DNA of 64,000 bases from JAMZMI01 sp964353015 (GTDB taxonomy: Bacteria; Bacteroidota; Bacteroidia; Cytophagales; Cyclobacteriaceae): positions 1 through 64,000 of the forward strand of contig CAYGUA010000010.1 of NCBI GenBank assembly GCA_964353015.1. The letters run 5' to 3'. Made by a program: the position numbers and the translations under genes. Below, piece by piece: positions 61,001 through 64,000 of the stretch; the first letter of the stretch is position 1, and each line of letters opens with the position of its first letter. Below the pieces are notes generated by a model that was not told the DNA's origin, ran no database searches, and saw nothing but the letters and a program-made list of their open reading frames with translations.

Positions 61001-64000
61001 AGGATAATTGGGGAGGGATAACCAGAAGTATTGGTAGTGAAGTGGATTTTGACAAAAACAACGTCGAATACATAGAATTTTGGCTCATGGATCCATTTAT
61101 CGATACTCCAAACGGAAGGGTACTAGATGGTACATTCAACGAAAATAATAGAGATACAAAAGGAAAACTGGTTTTCAATTTGGGAAATGTATCAGAAGAT
61201 GTGATTCCCGATAATCGACATTCATTTGAAAGTGGATTGCCTTCAGATGGTGACAGTACAAAAACAGTATCTAGTGAATGGGGTAGGGTGCCATCGGAAC
61301 CTTATTTGACGCAATATTTCCAAAATTCAAAGCCAGCAAGAGTTAATCAGGATGTGGGATTTGATGGGCTCAAGGATGAAGAGGAATTTGAGCAATTCAG
61401 TTCAATTTTCGGTTCAAAAATCAATATTCCGGCAATATCAGAAGATCCATCAGGTGATAACTTTAGTCATTATTTAGATGCAAAATGGGATGATAAAAAC
61501 GCTAAGGTTTTGGAACGCTACAAAGATTTTAATGGAATGGATAAGAACTCTCCAATACCATCAGGTGGATTCCCAAAATCTAATTATGCTAACCCTGATA
61601 ATGAAGATTTGAACAATGACCAGACTGTTACGGCGCTAGAGGAGTATTATGAATATATTTTGGACTTGAATCCTAATGAGTTGGAAGTGGGCAAGAATCA
61701 TATCGTGGATATGATAGAGGCACAAAATGAGGACCAGACCAAGTGGTTTCTTTTTCGTGTACCTGTTCGTGATCCTGATGCTAAATTTGGAAATATTACT
61801 GGCTTTAAAACCATTCGATATCTTAGAATGTATCTCACAGGTTTTGAAAAACCTGTTGTGCTCAGAATGGCAGATATGCAGCTGGTAAGAAGTCAGTGGA
61901 GGAAATATGATCAGGCGTTGAGTGAGCCAGGATTGGATCAGATTCCCGAGCGGTCCATTTCAGATTTCACTGTTTCTGTTGTCAATCTTGAAGCCAACAG
62001 CACTGCGCAAAATTCAAAGTCTCCATACGTCATTCCTCCAGGTGTGGTCAGGGATCAAGACAATACCACAATCATCAATCGACAGCTAAATGAGCAATCC
62101 CTGCAGGTTTGTGTAGAAGACTTAGCTGACAAGGATGCGCGGGCAGTTTTCAAAAATGTATCTTTTGATTTATTGAATTATGGTAGGTTGAAGATGTTTT
62201 TCCATGCAGAATCACATGCCGGTGATCGGGTAATTGATAATGAGGTGGTTGGATTTTTACGGCTAGGGACAGAGCAGACAGACAATTATTATGAAATAGC
62301 CATCCCGCTTAAAATTACCCCTGAGGGTGTAAGCGAGACTGATCCAAATATTGAAAGGGTGGTTTGGCCTGAAGAAAATGAAATTAACTTATCCATCAAT
62401 GAATTACTTGGTCTGAAAGCTGAAAGAAATAAACGAAATCTGGATATTGGTGTGCCTTACTCCATCACATCGAATGACGGAAGGCATATTTTAACAGTAA
62501 AAGGAAATCCGGATATAAGTACCGTGCTCACCATGATGATCGGGGTTAGAAATCCTGAGAGTGTAGATCAAGCTACAAAATCAGTCTGTATTTGGGCCAA
62601 CGAATTGCGTGTAACAGATTTCGACACTAAAAAAGGCTGGGCAGCCAACGCACGAATGAGCGCCAAGCTGGCAGATGTGGCTACTTTAAATACTTCGGTC
62701 AGATATACCTCCATTGGATTTGGTAACATCCAGCAAACCGTACAGCAGCGAACCAGACAAGAAACTACACAGTACGATGTTTCGGCAAATGTGAATATTG
62801 ATAAATTCCTATTGCCTCATAAAACAGGACTTACTGTGCCAATGTTCGTGAGTTATGAAAAGTCGAGATCTACCCCACAGTTTGATCCCTTAGATCCCGA
62901 TACTCCGCTGGAAGCTTCCCTTGAATCTTTCAATTCGCAGACGGAACGGGATAATTACCGACGATTGGTTGAAGAAAGAAGCGAACGCAAGAGTATCAAC
63001 TTTACCAATGTGCGGAAAACGAAAGTCAATCCGGATGCAAATCAACATTTCTTTGATGTTGAAAATTTGTCTTTCAGTTATGCCTACAGTGAAGCCGTAA
63101 CCAGCAATGTCAATACCCAATCCTTTATTCAGAAATCTGTGTCCGGCGGCATGTCGTACAACTATAGCCCTATCGATTTCACAATCGAACCATTTGCAAA
63201 AGCGGACTTGTTTTCTAGTCCATATCTAAAATTGATTAAGGATGTCAATTTTTCGCCTTTGCCGAGCAGTCTTTCTTTCCGAACCGATTTGAATAGAAAC
63301 TTCAGAAAAACCCAGCTTTATAATGATGATCTGACAACAGACAATATTGATCCGAATTATGAGCGTTTATTCACATTTACAAGAAGTTATGGCTTGGGTT
63401 GGAATCCATTCAAAAGTCTGGCATTTAATTATACGGCACGCGCCAATGCAGTCATCGATGAACCTGATGATGTGATCGTAGGAGACATCAACACCCCAGA
63501 TGAAAAGCAATATGTATGGGGCCGAATAAAAGATCTGGGCAGGATGAAAAACTTCGATCAGGATGTGTCAGCGACTTATCGCACGCCGCTAGACAAGTTG
63601 CCATTTACAGATTGGCTGAGTGCAGACGTTCGCTATGCAGCGGGATACACCTGGACTGCAGGATCATTATCGCAAAATGATTCACTTGGCAATTTTTTCG
63701 GTCATACCATTCAAAACAGTCGTGATAGAGGATTGTCTGGAAAGGTGGATTTGAATAAGCTTTATAACAAGGTCACTTTCTTAAAAGAAGCAGGAACTCA
63801 GAAAAAAGGAGATGAAAAAACTTCAGTTACTACAGGCTTTTTAAGGTTTTTGATGGCAGTAAAAAATGTAAATGTGACCTACAACATCAGAGAAGGAACG
63901 ACTTTGCCAGGATTCATGAATACACCATTCCTACTAGGTCTCGACAGCTCATGGAATGCTCCAGGTTGGAAATTTCTCGCCGGAGATCAGGATCCTGGAA
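58087..64000 (+). CDS. sprA: T9SS outer-membrane translocon protein SprA (3' truncated by window end)
   Basis: About 1971 codons with no stop seen in the positions checked, continuing off the window (family about 2300-2500). There is no ATG near the N-terminus; the TTG at 58087 gives a short signal peptide (SYILLLVSAIGLCLF) and a start 17 nt after ruvA. Diagnostic regions: VDIQPNGFVNLDFGGRFQR, NFDQQISLNLVGKVGEKLAI, and the FDNNNTFDFQNNLKVEYTGYEEDIVKKIEIGNVSMP segment in shorter pieces along residues about 200-270. SprA/Sov is the giant barrel that exports T9SS cargo, such as the CTD protein at 5860-8304. In gliding species it is needed for motility. Confidence 0.95.
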   Translation, partial: MTGKSYILLLVSAIGLCLFPQDSYTFSAGHLFSPQQDTIPKDSVKADTLKPYTPTKTPTYEAPYRFGDPFSNRNSPSPLLLADPTSLDMEVEYDSGFSYNVYERIGDINFRPVTTMSFEEYDSYSNSQITKEYFQERSSGLDGESAISGRSLIPRLYISPMFDRLFGGSYVDIQPNGFVNLDFGGRFQRTDNPQLSLRQQRNGGFNFDQQISLNLVGKVGEKLAITANFDNNNTFDFQNNLKVEYTGYEEDIVKKIEIGNVSMPVSNSLMTGAQSLFGVKTQLQFGKLFVTSVVSRQQGQSEVLTIESGFQGKEFEVRASEYDENRHFFLAHFFRDNYEKWHNNLPQVISGVNITRVEIYVINRNNETQTTRQIAAFQDLGEGKYIHNSLSGGVVGNPTRAATNNANNLYKDYLLNLTRNKDNIIDEITGLGMIESTDFVKVGTARKLDDSEYDINKQLGYVSLLRKLQNDELLAVSFEYTYNGQVYKVGEMTEDYAGKSENEVIFLKMLRPNKIDTRIPSWDLMMKNIYYLNSSQIEREGFQLRIRYRDDASGIDNPSLHEGRRTTNIPLVEIMKLDQLNQNNDRQKDGNFDYIEGVTIDSRNGYIKFPVLEPFGTTLASYFDQDEVVFREKYVYDTLYNGTRNDAQQVSSKDKFFITGKFNAGSSSEIALPGINIAEGSVIVTAGNTPLTEGLDYTVDYNLGRVRIINDGILSSGKTINIGYEKADLFNFQARWLYATRLDYQFNDQFNIGATVMRLNERPGGVTRYQIGDEPTSNTKYGFDINYQDEVPFITKAMDFLPLVSTKAPSTITFNAEFAQMIPATSNIINGEGTSYIDDFENSVTTIGLNGWAGWSLAATPQTDNGKFTDGDGSTSSLRFNDKRAKLSWYQIDQTVFYRTSGAINKPDNIKDSDLDNHYVRPIGWDEIYRQRARQQILTFQQTFDIAYYPSERGQYNYNPNITNDGLLPNPEDNWGGITRSIGSEVDFDKNNVEYIEFWLMDPFIDTPNGRVLDGTFNENNRDTKGKLVFNLGNVSEDVIPDNRHSFESGLPSDGDSTKTVSSEWGRVPSEPYLTQYFQNSKPARVNQDVGFDGLKDEEEFEQFSSIFGSKINIPAISEDPSGDNFSHYLDAKWDDKNAKVLERYKDFNGMDKNSPIPSGGFPKSNYANPDNEDLNNDQTVTALEEYYEYILDLNPNELEVGKNHIVDMIEAQNEDQTKWFLFRVPVRDPDAKFGNITGFKTIRYLRMYLTGFEKPVVLRMADMQLVRSQWRKYDQALSEPGLDQIPERSISDFTVSVVNLEANSTAQNSKSPYVIPPGVVRDQDNTTIINRQLNEQSLQVCVEDLADKDARAVFKNVSFDLLNYGRLKMFFHAESHAGDRVIDNEVVGFLRLGTEQTDNYYEIAIPLKITPEGVSETDPNIERVVWPEENEINLSINELLGLKAERNKRNLDIGVPYSITSNDGRHILTVKGNPDISTVLTMMIGVRNPESVDQATKSVCIWANELRVTDFDTKKGWAANARMSAKLADVATLNTSVRYTSIGFGNIQQTVQQRTRQETTQYDVSANVNIDKFLLPHKTGLTVPMFVSYEKSRSTPQFDPLDPDTPLEASLESFNSQTERDNYRRLVEERSERKSINFTNVRKTKVNPDANQHFFDVENLSFSYAYSEAVTSNVNTQSFIQKSVSGGMSYNYSPIDFTIEPFAKADLFSSPYLKLIKDVNFSPLPSSLSFRTDLNRNFRKTQLYNDDLTTDNIDPNYERLFTFTRSYGLGWNPFKSLAFNYTARANAVIDEPDDVIVGDINTPDEKQYVWGRIKDLGRMKNFDQDVSATYRTPLDKLPFTDWLSADVRYAAGYTWTAGSLSQNDSLGNFFGHTIQNSRDRGLSGKVDLNKLYNKVTFLKEAGTQKKGDEKTSVTTGFLRFLMAVKNVNVTYNIREGTTLPGFMNTPFLLGLDSSWNAPGWKFLAGDQDPG

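Noticed and set aside
1..64000. tRNA, rRNA or CRISPR array
   Set aside because: No cloverleaf-like conserved arms, no rRNA-like stretches and no regular short direct repeats with spacers were found by eye; a tRNAscan or CRISPR search would be decisive.

Overview
The window looks like a piece of a Bacteroidota chromosome, probably from the Cytophagales and related gliding or marine groups. Reasons: a large sprA gene (outer-membrane channel of the type IX secretion system, T9SS) after maeB and ruvA; a secreted protein with a T9SS C-terminal sorting domain; families largely confined to Bacteroidota (DUF4249, DUF4292, DUF4837, BT_3928-like, DUF1599); and promoters of the Bacteroidota type (TTTG, about 19-21 nt, TAnnTTTG). 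The DNA is moderately AT-rich. Many genes start with TTG or GTG. I see no rRNA, tRNA or CRISPR array.

Positions 1-4.5 kb are accessory. The first 54 bases fold as domain VI of a group II intron with a bulged branch-point A, so the window opens on the tail of a mobile intron. Next, on the minus strand, come an XRE regulator with an HNH endonuclease behind tandem palindromic operators, then a two-gene unit joining a PD-(D/E)XK nuclease/DUF2075 ATPase fusion to a second probable nucleic-acid-binding or nuclease-like protein. A 12-bp-arm palindrome at 4479-4513 lies between this block and ordinary chromosomal genes. This block is the best candidate for an undescribed (possibly defence) system, but that is inference.

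Positions 4.7-33 kb hold housekeeping and surface genes: DNA alkylation repair (ada), a T9SS cargo protein, a sterol-desaturase-like hydroxylase, an M23 peptidase, threonine aldolase, kdsC, an alpha/beta hydrolase, sucD, then the methionine unit metY-metX. The metY-metX leader carries a SAM-I-type riboswitch followed by a 34-codon cysteine-rich leader ORF. Next are a 7TM histidine kinase and NarL-type regulator, a cytochrome c/sugar-dehydrogenase fusion, a TonB-dependent receptor with its DUF4249 lipoprotein, a MATE exporter, a Nudix hydrolase, prfC, a chain of four genes each overlapping the next by 17 nt (pseudouridine synthase, DUF6787, pabB, pabC), and two tandem paralogous lipoproteins.

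Positions 33-44 kb hold proS-nfeD-floA (minus), a low-complexity secreted protein with a FadL-like outer-membrane protein, aroK with a BT_3928-like protein and DUF1599 (minus), and, divergent from them, folP-cdaA (folate and c-di-AMP synthesis).

Positions 44-64 kb form a long, nearly gap-free plus-strand run devoted largely to envelope biogenesis and export: enoyl-CoA hydratase, a flippase, a sugar nucleotidyltransferase, a TPR protein, a DUF4292 lipoprotein, an EnvC-like protein with a degenerate LytM domain, tatA, gatA, a LysM lytic transglycosylase, a DUF4837 lipoprotein, maeB, ruvA and the first about 1970 codons of sprA, which runs off the end of the window.
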